64,000 nt of DNA from positions 62,001-126,000 of the forward strand of contig NZ_AKJK01000042.1 of the NCBI RefSeq assembly GCF_000282375.1, written 5' to 3'. The translations under genes and the position numbers were made by a program. This document shows positions 34,661 to 42,730 of the stretch, in pieces. The notes below the pieces were generated by a model. It made no database searches, was not told where the DNA came from, and saw only the letters and a program-made list of their open reading frames with translations. Within the stretch, counting starts at the first letter, position 1; each line of letters starts with the position of its first letter. The DNA is from Pseudomonas sp. GM50. GTDB lineage: Bacteria; Pseudomonadota; Gammaproteobacteria; Pseudomonadales; Pseudomonadaceae.

Positions 34661-35668
34661 TTAATGAATTTTGCTGCCCAGGGTCACCACGCCGTCCGCT
34701 TTCTCGCGGCCGAGCCAACTGGTCCACCCCAGGCGACAGGCGTTCTGCTCACCGATGCGCAGTTCGCGGATTTCTTCCTGGCGCAGCACCAGGCGAATGT
34801 CGTAATCGAGCGGGTCACGCAGGGTGAACCGCACCAGCGCGCACAGCGGCTGGTAGCCGAAACCGATCGGTAGGAATTCGTGAAAGCGTTGCCAGTCGAG
34901 TTCGCGGATGTGAATGCGGAATTTGCCGCTGCGATCGCGCACGTGTTCGCCCAGCACCAGGTCTTCGCCGAGCATGCTGTTGGCGCGACCCAGGCGATTG
35001 CGTTGCTCGTCGAGGATTTCAACGCGGCGCTCGATGCACTGCTCGATGGTCAGTTCGGCGTGCTTGAAGTAGTAGCGCAGCACCGCTTCGATCAACGCCG
35101 CCGAGTGCGCCCGCAAACTGAGCAGGCCGAGGTACGGCAGCAGGCGTTTCCAGTTCAGTTCCTGGGCCTTGCGGATCTCTTCGCCACCGAGGCCGATCAA
35201 CGCAAACAGCTGCGAGGAAAACGGATCGAGCGCGCCGCTCTGGAAGCTCGCGCGGTAGCGGTACTTGCGCCAGATCGGCAGCATCAGCCGTTGCAGGCGA
35301 TGGTGAAACAGGTCGAGGAAGTTGCGGGTCGGGTTGCCGTCTTCACTGTCGCCCAGGGCCTGTTCGCCGTAGAACGCCGGCAGCGGCGAACCGGAGCCGA
35401 CCAGGCCGATCAGGTTGAAACGCAGACGCGCACGCATCTGCCCATGCTCTTTGAAAAACTCCACGCGATCGATGTCGCTGCCAGGGAAACCCAGGCTCGG
35501 GTTGGCCTGGAATTCCAGCTGGTCGTACAGGTCGTCTTCGCTCAGGTGCGGGTGTGCATCGCGCAGCCGGTCAATCACCAGCAGCACGGCCTGAAACAGC
35601 GAGTACTCGCGTATTACCCGGGTCAGCCCGCTTAAAGCAGGGGCTGCAGGCCCATACGTGGTGTCCAT
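34661..35668 (-). CDS. tssG: TssG, T6SS baseplate protein
   Basis: A 335-residue TssG. Family features are LEFQANPSLGFPGSDI, RVEFFKEHGQMRARLRFNLIGLVGSGSPLP, NFLDLFHHRL and the C-terminal RFTLRDPLDYDIRL. It forms the baseplate wedge with TssF, TssE and TssK. The ATG at 35668 overlaps the end of tssF by 37 bases, common for this pair. Confidence 0.95.
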   Translation of the reverse strand: MDTTYGPAAPALSGLTRVIREYSLFQAVLLVIDRLRDAHPHLSEDDLYDQLEFQANPSLGFPGSDIDRVEFFKEHGQMRARLRFNLIGLVGSGSPLPAFYGEQALGDSEDGNPTRNFLDLFHHRLQRLMLPIWRKYRYRASFQSGALDPFSSQLFALIGLGGEEIRKAQELNWKRLLPYLGLLSLRAHSAALIEAVLRYYFKHAELTIEQCIERRVEILDEQRNRLGRANSMLGEDLVLGEHVRDRSGKFRIHIRELDWQRFHEFLPIGFGYQPLCALVRFTLRDPLDYDIRLVLRQEEIRELRIGEQNACRLGWTSWLGREKADGVVTLGSKIH

Positions 35669-37419
35669 TGGTACACCTCTCCCTGTGTGCTTTTTACCCG
35701 CAGCTCGTGGAACGAATTGAGACTGGCGTAAAGCGCGAAAAACTCGTTAAGAACCGAAGCGAACACGAACAGGTCGCCCTCGCCGATATACCCTTCCGGG
35801 TCGATGGTCAGCTCAGTGCGCAACCCGCGTACCGGCAACCCTCGATGCAATCTGTCGACGTGTTGGTGCTTGATCGACTTGAGCCCGCCCAACAGGCGTT
35901 TGCTGACTTTTTCCGCGTGTTGGTCGTAGTAGCGCGGCAGGTCGTAGGTTTCGAGAATCACCTTCAGCGCATTGACGTCGGCCAGCGACAGGTAGTTGAG
36001 CGACATGTTGCTGATCAGCTTCCAGAGGAAGTCACGGTTCAGCGGCGGCGCGAAACTGGAGGTGGCCGGCGTGATGTTGCGGAAACTCAGAAACTCCGGC
36101 GTGTCTTCGCAGGCCATGCAGATGTCGCCGAGCTTGAGCTTGCGCGGCAGGTTCTGGTTGGTGCACATCAGCTCGATCGACAGGGTTTCGTGGGCTTCAG
36201 TGTGGCGGATGCCGAAGCTCAGGTAGGTGTCGAGGCCGTCGTGCAGCAAGGACGAACGCTGGCGGATGCTGTAATGCGGACGGCTAGTCGGTACATCGAA
36301 ACTCGGGTCGTGCTCGAAGGATTCGAACGGCACGTACTCCTGATAACCGAGGCCGCCGGGCTTCCAGCCAGTGACGGTTTCCACCGAGAACACGCCGCAG
36401 TTTTGCAGGTCGTATTCGGCCGGTAGCAGCAGGTATTCGTCCTGTTTGCCATCGAGGCGAATGGGCAAAGCATCGTGCTCGAACAGGTTAACGATCGGCG
36501 TGCAGTAGAGCTTCACGTTATCCAGGGTCGGACGCATACGCATGATGCCGCTCTTGCGAATATCGAAACGCAATTCGAGGCCGCGCATTTGCTTGAGCGT
36601 GTCTTCCGGCAGCGCCTTGAGCAGGTCCAGACCGTTGATATCGACGAACAGGAACTTGTCCTGGAAGGCGAAATATTCCTGCAGGTAGCGGTAGCCGCGG
36701 AAGGTGTTCAGCGGATACGGGATCAATGCTTCTTCTTCGGCAAAACCCACCGGCTGCACACGGTCGCCCGGCATCTTGAACGCCATCGGCTGGCCGCTCA
36801 CACTGTTAATAGGCTTGCCGGCGCCGTCCAGCGGGATCAGCTCGATGCCTTCAAGATTGCGCAACAGGCTCAGGTAAAGCATCTGGCTGATGTAGCGCTC
36901 ACCGGCAAAGTGCAGGCGCAGACGACTCAGCTCCAACTCGCCGAGGTGACCATCGGCGCTCATCTCCAGGCGCAGGCTCAACAGCGAACCGTCACCCTTC
37001 ACCGAGTAAGTCAGCGCGGCCAGATCCAGCGGCAACACCTCGGTCGGATAGCACGTGCGGAAACGGCAGCGCACATCATCGACCGGCACACTCTCCACCG
37101 GCGTATCACGCTCGACCCTCAACGCAGGCCCGGAACGCTTCAACGGATCGAACTGCAAAATGCTGAACGCCGGCAGCGGCCGCATGTAGTTGGGCCACAG
37201 CAGCTGCATCAGCGAGTGGCTGAGCTCCGGCAACTCGTCGTCGAGCTTCTGGCGCAGGCGCCCGGTCAGAAAGGCAAAGCCCTCCAGCAACCGCTCCACA
37301 TCCGGATCCCGCCCGGCCTGTCCCAGGAAAGGCGCCAACGCCGGGCTACGCTCGGCGAAACGACGACCTAACTGGCGAAGTGCGGTGAGTTCGCTTTGGT
37401 AGTAGTGGTTAAAGGACAC
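35632..37419 (-). CDS. tssF: TssF, T6SS baseplate protein
   Basis: A 595-residue TssF (VasA family). The N-terminus FNHYYQSELTALRQLGRRFAERSPALA, the segment LPELSHSLMQLLWPNYMRPLPAF and the C-terminal EFFALYASLNSFHELRV are family hallmarks. The start is a GTG at 37419 (aagg 7 bases upstream). It is the first core gene after the inserted cargo island, separated from the preceding 56-residue gene by 24 bases, so the T6SS core resumes here. Confidence 0.95.
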   Translation of the reverse strand: MSFNHYYQSELTALRQLGRRFAERSPALAPFLGQAGRDPDVERLLEGFAFLTGRLRQKLDDELPELSHSLMQLLWPNYMRPLPAFSILQFDPLKRSGPALRVERDTPVESVPVDDVRCRFRTCYPTEVLPLDLAALTYSVKGDGSLLSLRLEMSADGHLGELELSRLRLHFAGERYISQMLYLSLLRNLEGIELIPLDGAGKPINSVSGQPMAFKMPGDRVQPVGFAEEEALIPYPLNTFRGYRYLQEYFAFQDKFLFVDINGLDLLKALPEDTLKQMRGLELRFDIRKSGIMRMRPTLDNVKLYCTPIVNLFEHDALPIRLDGKQDEYLLLPAEYDLQNCGVFSVETVTGWKPGGLGYQEYVPFESFEHDPSFDVPTSRPHYSIRQRSSLLHDGLDTYLSFGIRHTEAHETLSIELMCTNQNLPRKLKLGDICMACEDTPEFLSFRNITPATSSFAPPLNRDFLWKLISNMSLNYLSLADVNALKVILETYDLPRYYDQHAEKVSKRLLGGLKSIKHQHVDRLHRGLPVRGLRTELTIDPEGYIGEGDLFVFASVLNEFFALYASLNSFHELRVKSTQGEVYQWTPRMGLQPLL

Positions 37420-37443
37420 GAGGTACCTTCCTGGTAGTGGATC

Positions 37444-37614
37444 TCATGAAAAAACTGTCCTGTAGAGCGCGACTGTCAGACCGGCACACACGTAGCCCGC
37501 CACCAATAGGTAAGGCAAAATCGTGACCCAGCCGAATTCATCTTTCGTGCTAAAACGAATCCAGCGCTCGGGCCACAGGAAAGCAGTAACGCCACGTAAT
37601 GCCTTGGTCTTCAT
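37444..37614 (-). CDS. 56-residue small membrane protein at the end of the cargo island
   Basis: A 56-residue frame with one clear TM segment (WVTILPYLLVAGYVCAGLTV) after an Arg/Trp-rich N-terminal part (FLWPERWIRFSTKDE). Its ATG overlaps the stop of the upstream gene (TGATG at 37612-37616), which is the main support that it is translated. Not recognised. It may be a chaperone, immunity partner or just a small membrane accessory protein of the cargo island. Confidence 0.5.
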   Translation of the reverse strand: MKTKALRGVTAFLWPERWIRFSTKDEFGWVTILPYLLVAGYVCAGLTVALYRTVFS

Positions 37615-38039
37615 CAATCATTACCTCCTGCTTCGTAGGGAGTATTGCTGATGAAATAATTCAGCCAATGGGGTTTCCATTGCGGCATATGAACTGTGAA
37701 AGCTTTATTAACCAAATCAAAGTAAATCCAGACAATACCAACCTCTTTCTCATCTTCGAAGGCTCGCATATCAAAGGAATCCATTTCATATAGTGGCGTC
37801 CGATAGACTTTCTCTGGGTGTTGTCTATCGATCACCCGCAGGTAGGCCATATCATTCCAATACCACCAGCGGCCCACTCCTACATTCTCCATTATGTAGC
37901 GCCCAGAGGGGCTTATCTGAATTAAATACGCTTGATTGTTAATCAAATTCCTTATGAACAACGCAAACAGAACCAAGAAGCAAAATAACGTAACTCCGCG
38001 TCGCTTGGTCACAACACTGCTGAAACTACCGACACTCAT
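37614..38039 (-). CDS. Membrane-anchored protein, tandem paralog 2, candidate immunity protein
   Basis: A 141-residue protein with one N-terminal TM segment (VTLFCFLVLFALFIRNLI) and a C-terminal domain facing the periplasm. It shares a clear motif set with its upstream neighbour: YLRVIDRQHPEKVYRTPL here versus YLRVTDQDHARDVYRSPL there, and HWLNYFISNT versus SWLNDFISNT. The two are therefore tandem paralogs. ATG 38039 overlaps the upstream stop (TGATG); the longer frame begins with GTG. Function unknown. Membrane-anchored paralogs downstream of a PAAR-linked gene are typical of immunity proteins, but this is inference. Confidence 0.66.
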   Translation of the reverse strand: MSVGSFSSVVTKRRGVTLFCFLVLFALFIRNLINNQAYLIQISPSGRYIMENVGVGRWWYWNDMAYLRVIDRQHPEKVYRTPLYEMDSFDMRAFEDEKEVGIVWIYFDLVNKAFTVHMPQWKPHWLNYFISNTPYEAGGND

Positions 38040-38509
38040 CACTTGTAGCGTTCCCCTACCGGGACTTTGATCTTATGGACAGTATTGCTAATAAAATCAT
38101 TCAACCAACTGTCCTCCCAGCACGACGCATTCAGAACAAAATATTTACCCTTGATATAAAAACTGACATGCGGCAGCACTACTCGCTCGACTGTTTCTGT
38201 GACGGTCATATCCAGCAGCCGAGTCGGACAAAGTGGGCTGCGATAAACATCACGAGCGTGGTCTTGATCAGTAACGCGTAAGTACGACATTTTTTCAGCA
38301 GCAAACAATACATTCACTGGAACACGTTCAACAATAAACTGACGCGAGTAACTTAACTCGATAACATCCGGACGCAAAACCGAAAGACCATCGAGCCACA
38401 AATCAAATGTAAGCAACGCCGCTATGATTACCGCTAACGCAACGCAGCTGGCGCGACCGACAAAAGTTTGCAAGGCCCACATTGACGAATACAAACTCAA
38501 CTTCGACAT
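38039..38509 (-). CDS. Membrane-anchored protein, tandem paralog 1, candidate immunity protein
   Basis: A 156-residue protein with an N-terminal TM helix (ASCVALAVIIAALLTFDLWL) and a ~110-residue periplasmic domain homologous to the next gene (see its shared motifs). ATG 38509 is chosen because ggtgag lies 6 bases upstream; the longer frame to 38611 would run through a terminator-like hairpin. Not recognised as a named family. Codon use is AT-richer than the T6SS core. Confidence 0.66.
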   Translation of the reverse strand: MSKLSLYSSMWALQTFVGRASCVALAVIIAALLTFDLWLDGLSVLRPDVIELSYSRQFIVERVPVNVLFAAEKMSYLRVTDQDHARDVYRSPLCPTRLLDMTVTETVERVVLPHVSFYIKGKYFVLNASCWEDSWLNDFISNTVHKIKVPVGERYK

Positions 38510-38537
38510 TGGCTCACCATAACGCAAAAAAGGGCGC

Positions 38538-38559
38538 AAAAAAGGGGACAGCCCCCTTT
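38538..38559 (-). terminator. Terminator-like hairpin inside the cargo island
   Basis: On the minus strand a 7-bp stem aaagggg / cccctttt with a gctgt loop is followed by a T run (total of six T). It lies between the 4-TM protein gene and the paralog pair. If functional it would attenuate transcription that enters tssF from tssA, so the core genes downstream would need read-through or an internal promoter. Confidence 0.5.
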
Positions 38560-38623
38560 CCTTTGTTGGCTGGTCTATCCATGGATAAAAAACCACTCCA
38601 ACTACGTTCATGTTGTAGCCGCC

Positions 38624-39004
38624 TCAAACAAAGCTTCGAGAGAGCCATCGGTCAATTGTCAAACGCAGCACAAGCGCCAATACACTCATACTGGTAGTAA
38701 GACCACCATAGGCGAATGCTCGCACCGGGTTATCTGGCAAGAAATAAAACAACACAATGCTCAGCATTACTGCTACTACCAGCAACTTCAACAAAGCCTT
38801 CGGCACAAAGAAAACGATAAAATTGGTCAGAATAAAAAAATAAAATATAAGCTCTGCGGTGCCACCTATTGCGACACCTCGGTCTGTAAAGCCCACATGC
38901 GACTTGTAATAAACAACACCAATGTCGTGCACATAGAAATACAATACACCGACGAGCAGATAAACAATGGCACCAACGAAAATTTTCAAAATCACGCCCC
39001 CCAT
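38624..39004 (-). CDS. Four-TM membrane protein, candidate immunity to the PAAR-linked effector
   Basis: A 126-residue very hydrophobic protein with four predicted TM segments (around residues 5-25, 45-70, 72-90, 96-115). No family recognised. It overlaps the end of the putative effector gene by 13 bases on the same strand, the usual arrangement for an effector and its immunity protein. A polytopic immunity protein suggests the effector acts at or across the inner membrane. GC content is low relative to the flanking core genes. Confidence 0.65.
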   Translation of the reverse strand: MGGVILKIFVGAIVYLLVGVLYFYVHDIGVVYYKSHVGFTDRGVAIGGTAELIFYFFILTNFIVFFVPKALLKLLVVAVMLSIVLFYFLPDNPVRAFAYGGLTTSMSVLALVLRLTIDRWLSRSFV

Positions 39005-39843
39005 GTTTTGTATTTTTCTAATAGGCCTGCGTCAATCGACGTCTCGAGTCTTACATTAGAGGCTGGCTTGAATACGGTGCTTGCGAGTGTCGCACCGTCG
39101 ATCCCGAATCTTTGACCGCTCATAGCTCTTTTCTCGAGCATCAGCTCAAAGTTCTCAGAAGCCCACAAACAAGCCCTGATGATTATGAAGTTGTCATAAA
39201 CATTCTTACTGCCATCGTCGCTGCCACCGAGTGTTCCGTCTGCCCAGTCCAAGCCAGTCTGGCCAGTCTTCCTGACCGCGGAATCAACCTCGCGGGTTTC
39301 CTCCCAGTACTTACGGAAAGTGTCCACTGCGAATGGAATTTGCCCCAGCCCATCTGTCCAGTAAGGATCACCTTCAACTAGACAGAGAAGATACTTCGCT
39401 CCACCTTCAGGTTGTTTTTTCCAATCTCCAGGAAGATTTCTATAGTAAACAAGCGATGGCCTGTCCACGATTGCGAAATCAATAATTGATTGCCATGTAT
39501 GCTGTCGATAAGCTCCGTACACTTCCGACCCTTCTACACTACTTTCGGGGTTTACCCATAACCGCTCGCGATAGAAATCGGCCAGTGGCTCAAACCACTG
39601 AATTTTCTCAGCGTATAATTTTTCAGCGCTCAGGATGCGAAATGGCTTATCACAGATATCTGGTTTTACAGCGAATAAGGGTACGCCATTGGAACGAGTC
39701 ACCAACCAAACTTCAGGGAGATTCAAAGTCCCCAGATCCGTATCATTGCTGGCGGTTGTCTTGTCATCAAGCCTTAACGCAGTAGCACCGTCTTCGGTAA
39801 CAAAGGTATAAGGCATGCCGCCAATTTCAACAATCGTTTCCAA
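38992..39843 (-). CDS. PAAR-linked putative T6SS effector of unknown type
   Basis: A 283-residue protein, not recognised. It has no signal peptide and no TM segment, but is rich in Trp, Tyr and acidic residues (WFEPLADFYRERLWV, YWTDGLGQIPFAVDTF, KYWEETREVDSA). Coordinates use a TTG start with ggag 8 bases upstream, 4 bases after the PAAR stop; the next ATG is at 39816. It is placed directly behind a PAAR gene and overlaps a 4-TM gene, so the effector assignment comes from context: PAAR, effector, immunity on one strand within a T6SS operon. No catalytic motif is visible. Confidence 0.62.
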   Translation of the reverse strand: METIVEIGGMPYTFVTEDGATALRLDDKTTASNDTDLGTLNLPEVWLVTRSNGVPLFAVKPDICDKPFRILSAEKLYAEKIQWFEPLADFYRERLWVNPESSVEGSEVYGAYRQHTWQSIIDFAIVDRPSLVYYRNLPGDWKKQPEGGAKYLLCLVEGDPYWTDGLGQIPFAVDTFRKYWEETREVDSAVRKTGQTGLDWADGTLGGSDDGSKNVYDNFIIIRACLWASENFELMLEKRAMSGQRFGIDGATLASTVFKPASNVRLETSIDAGLLEKYKTWGA

Positions 39844-39847
39844 GATC

Positions 39848-40351
39848 TTACTCCGATGTTACAAAAATCGAGACTGGCTCAGGCTTCTGTCCCGTTGAGA
39901 AACAGGCAGACGTTCCGGCTACTGCAGTACCAAACTTCTCGATTCCACTTTCGGAAACTATTCTATAGTTCAGCCCCTCGACCGTTTTCCCGCTGGCCGT
40001 TTTAAAGGCAAAAACACGATTGAATATTCCGGGAATAATCACAGGCAACGGCGGAATAAACGGCGCCGGCGAATGCGAATTCCCGATAATCACCGACCCG
40101 GACCCGGCCGTAACCTTGTTGCCATGAGTACCGGCTGAGCCCACGGTCGCCGCCGGTTTACCGTTAATCAAAACAGTCGTCGCAAGATCGCCAACCATCG
40201 CACCACCACACGCCGAGGCATCGCCTTGGCGGGCGGCCGCGAGGCCGTCGAAGAACACGTCGCCGGAACCAGCGACGATCGGGTTGGTGCCGTGGCCGGG
40301 GAGCGGGCAAGCGGTGGGATCGGATACGCGTGCTGCGGGTTTTCCTGACAT
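39848..40351 (-). CDS. PAAR spike-tip protein with C-terminal extension
   Basis: A 167-residue protein. Residues ~1-92 form a PAAR domain (PAARVSDPTACPLPGHGTNPI, GSGDVFFDGLAAARQGD, VLINGKPAATVGSAG, TAGSGSVIIGN). A Pro-rich linker (PAPFIPPLPVIIPG) leads to a ~55-residue C-terminal extension with a beta-rich pattern (RVFAFKTASGKTVEGLNYRI), similar in style to the small beta (transthyretin-like) extensions known on some PAAR proteins. It caps the VgrG tip and can carry cargo. A clear aaggag precedes ATG 40351. No Rhs core is present. Confidence 0.9.
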   Translation of the reverse strand: MSGKPAARVSDPTACPLPGHGTNPIVAGSGDVFFDGLAAARQGDASACGGAMVGDLATTVLINGKPAATVGSAGTHGNKVTAGSGSVIIGNSHSPAPFIPPLPVIIPGIFNRVFAFKTASGKTVEGLNYRIVSESGIEKFGTAVAGTSACFSTGQKPEPVSIFVTSE

Positions 40352-40394
40352 TGGGCTCTCCTTAATTGACCTTGGCTTGATGACTGTTCATTGC

Positions 40395-40802
40395 TCAACC
40401 ACACACTGGAATTTTCCAGCCTTCGTAACCCGTCGCTGTCGGGTAGATCGCATGAGCGTTTACCCATTGCGCCCGTTCATCCGTCGTGAATTCGTTCTGC
40501 CAAATCAACCATTCAGACGATTTCAACAACGTGCCGTCTTTTGCGTACACCCTGAAAAAGGCTTCACTGGTGAAAAGACGGAAGATCTTTCCGGGAATGC
40601 CCAGAGCCGAATACTGCGGAATGTAGGAGTTGATGTAACAAGTCCCGGACTCGTTCCAGACTGTGGAGTACACGTGAGCGAGCTTTGAAGCCGTCACTTT
40701 CATGTAGCAGGCAGCCAACACCAGCGCAGCGGCAGTCAGGGCGATCAGCAGCAAAGCGCGACGCACGATCATTGCCAACGTACTTAGAACCCTCAATCGC
40801 AT
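40395..40802 (-). CDS. Putative lipoprotein between tssE and PAAR
   Basis: A 135-residue protein with a long hydrophobic signal-like segment (ALLLIALTAAALVLAAC) that ends in a possible lipobox LAAC. The mature domain has four cysteines or conserved aromatics in no known pattern (YINSYIPQYSALGIPGKIFRLF, WLIWQNEFTTDERAQWV). It starts 4 bases after the tssE stop at ATG 40802 (another ATG at 40772 would give a shorter signal). Not recognised. It may be an immunity protein or an envelope accessory of the cargo island, the first gene of which it is. Confidence 0.6.
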   Translation of the reverse strand: MRLRVLSTLAMIVRRALLLIALTAAALVLAACYMKVTASKLAHVYSTVWNESGTCYINSYIPQYSALGIPGKIFRLFTSEAFFRVYAKDGTLLKSSEWLIWQNEFTTDERAQWVNAHAIYPTATGYEGWKIPVCG

Positions 40803-40806
40803 ATCC

Positions 40807-41214
40807 CTAGTTGACCTTTACTTGACCGCTGCCATCCAGGCGCGCGGCGAAACTGACCTGACGCTTGAAACCATCAACTTCCAGCAGGCCTTCGATGCTG
40901 AAGGACAGGCGAAGCTGATCGTTGTCACGCGGCAGGGAGATGACACGCACATTGCTCAGGCGTGGCTCGTAGGCTTCGATGAAATTTTCGATGGCCAAAC
41001 GGGCCTGACTCAGGGAGTCGTGCAGGCTCAGGCGCATGTCATTGAGATCGGGTAGCCCGTAATCGGACAGCGTTTGCACGCTGCCCGCACGGGTGCTGAG
41101 CATCTTGGCCAGATGGGCAGCCACGGACGCCATGGCGGAGACCTCGCGGCTCCAGCCGACGCGTTTGTCTGCGTCGCCACCCAGGCGTTCGAAAAGGCTG
41201 CCGTATCCAGTCAT
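40807..41214 (-). CDS. tssE: TssE, T6SS baseplate gp25-like protein
   Basis: A 135-residue gp25-like protein. Family features: SLFERLGGDAD at the N-terminus, VAAHLAKMLSTRAGSVQTL, DYGLPDLNDM and the C-terminal SFSIEGLLEV. It starts the sheath polymerisation platform of the baseplate. ATG 41214 has ggag 9 bases upstream. In P. aeruginosa HSI-II tssF follows directly; here the cargo island separates them. Confidence 0.94.
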   Translation of the reverse strand: MTGYGSLFERLGGDADKRVGWSREVSAMASVAAHLAKMLSTRAGSVQTLSDYGLPDLNDMRLSLHDSLSQARLAIENFIEAYEPRLSNVRVISLPRDNDQLRLSFSIEGLLEVDGFKRQVSFAARLDGSGQVKVN

Positions 41215-41228
41215 GAGTTAGGCTCCGC

Positions 41229-42704
41229 TTACTCTTTGTCCAGCTTGCCAACCAGTGACAGGGTGAAATCGGCACCCATGTACTTGAAGTGCGGGCGCAC
41301 GTTCAGGCTGACGCGGTACCAGCCCGGCTCGCCTTCGACATCGCTGACGATGATCTGGGCGGCGCGCAGTGGACGACGGCCACGGACTTCGGCGCTCGGG
41401 TTTTCCTGGTCGGCCACGTACTGGCGGATCCACTTGTTGAGTTCCAGTTCGAGGTCGGTACGTTCTTTCCACGAACCGAGTTGCTCGCGCTGCAGCACTT
41501 TCAAGTAGTGAGCCAGGCGGTTGACGATCATCATGTACGGCAGTTGGGTGCCGAGCTTGTAGTTCAGCTCTGCGGCCTTGCCTTCTGCGCTGATGCCGAA
41601 GAACTTCGGCTTCTGCACCGAGCTTGCGGAGAAGAACGCCGCGTTGTCGGAGCCTTTGCGCATGGTCAGGGAGATGAAGCCTTCCTCGGCCAGTTCGTAT
41701 TCACGACGGTCGCTAACCAATACTTCGGTAGGAATCTTGGTTTCGATTTCGCCCATGCTTTCGAAGTGGTGCAACGGCAGGTCTTCAACCGCGCCACCGC
41801 TCTGCGGGCCGATGATGTTCGGGCACCAGCGGAATTTGGCGAAGCTGTCGGTCAGCTTGGTGCCGAACGCGTAGGCCGTGTTGCCCCACAGGTAGTGCTC
41901 GTGGCTGTTGGCGACGGTTTCTTTGTACACGAACGATTTGACCGGGTTTTCTTCCGGGTCGTACGGGTTACGCAGCAGGAAACGCGGCACGGTCAGGCCA
42001 ACGTAACGGGAGTCTTCCGACTGGCGGAAGCTCTGCCATTTGGCGAATTGCGGGCCTTCGAAGTGATCTTTCAGATCTTTCAGGTCCGGCAGGCCGGTGA
42101 AGCTTTCCAGGCCGAAGAATTTCGGGCCGGCGGCAGCAATGAACGGCGCGTGGGACATGCAGGCTACGCTGGACACGTACTGCATCAGTTTCACGTCCGG
42201 CGAGCTTGGGGACATGAAGTAGTTAGCAATGATCGCGCCCACCGGCTGACCACCGAACTGACCGTATTCAGCGGTGTAGATGTGCTTGTACAGGCCCGAC
42301 TGCATCACTTCCGGCGAATCTTCGAAGTCGTCCAGCAGATCGTCCTTGGAGACGTTGAGGATTTCGATCTTGATGTTTTCGCGGAAGTTGGTGCGGTCGA
42401 CCAGCAACTGCAGGCCACGCCACGACGATTCCAGGGACTGGAAGTCCGGGTGGTGGAGGATTTCATCCATCTGACGGCTGAGCTTGGCATCGATCTCGGC
42501 GATCATGCGATCGACCATTGCCTTCTTGACCGGCTCACCGTTGTTCTGCGGCTTGAGCAACTCTTCGATGAACGCCGACACACCGCGTTTGGCGATGTCG
42601 TAGGCTTCGTCGTCCGGGGTCAGGCGGGTTTCGGCGATGATGCTGTCGAGAATGCTGTATTCGCCGTTCTCGTTGCTCTTTTGCTGTGCTGCACTGGTGC
42701 TCAT
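41229..42704 (-). CDS. tssC: TssC, large sheath subunit
   Basis: A 491-residue TssC (VipB). Hallmarks are ILDSIIAETRLTPDDEAYDIAKRG, SLESSWRGLQLLVDRTNF, GAIIANYFMSPSSPDVKL, FLLRNPYDPEENPVKSF and the C-terminal VRPHFKYMGADFTLSLVGKL. It co-assembles with TssB into the contractile sheath. It lies 26 bases after tssB; ATG 42704 has aagga upstream. Confidence 0.97.
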   Translation of the reverse strand: MSTSAAQQKSNENGEYSILDSIIAETRLTPDDEAYDIAKRGVSAFIEELLKPQNNGEPVKKAMVDRMIAEIDAKLSRQMDEILHHPDFQSLESSWRGLQLLVDRTNFRENIKIEILNVSKDDLLDDFEDSPEVMQSGLYKHIYTAEYGQFGGQPVGAIIANYFMSPSSPDVKLMQYVSSVACMSHAPFIAAAGPKFFGLESFTGLPDLKDLKDHFEGPQFAKWQSFRQSEDSRYVGLTVPRFLLRNPYDPEENPVKSFVYKETVANSHEHYLWGNTAYAFGTKLTDSFAKFRWCPNIIGPQSGGAVEDLPLHHFESMGEIETKIPTEVLVSDRREYELAEEGFISLTMRKGSDNAAFFSASSVQKPKFFGISAEGKAAELNYKLGTQLPYMMIVNRLAHYLKVLQREQLGSWKERTDLELELNKWIRQYVADQENPSAEVRGRRPLRAAQIIVSDVEGEPGWYRVSLNVRPHFKYMGADFTLSLVGKLDKE

Positions 42705-42730
42705 TGTTGGCTTCCTTGACTGATAGAGGC

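Noticed and set aside
31981..34827. 948-codon plus-strand frame across clpV
   Set aside because: Antisense to clpV; composition artefact of GC-rich third positions.
38482..38697. 71-codon plus-strand frame in the cargo island
   Set aside because: Overlaps the terminator-like hairpin and two minus-strand genes; no ribosome binding site.
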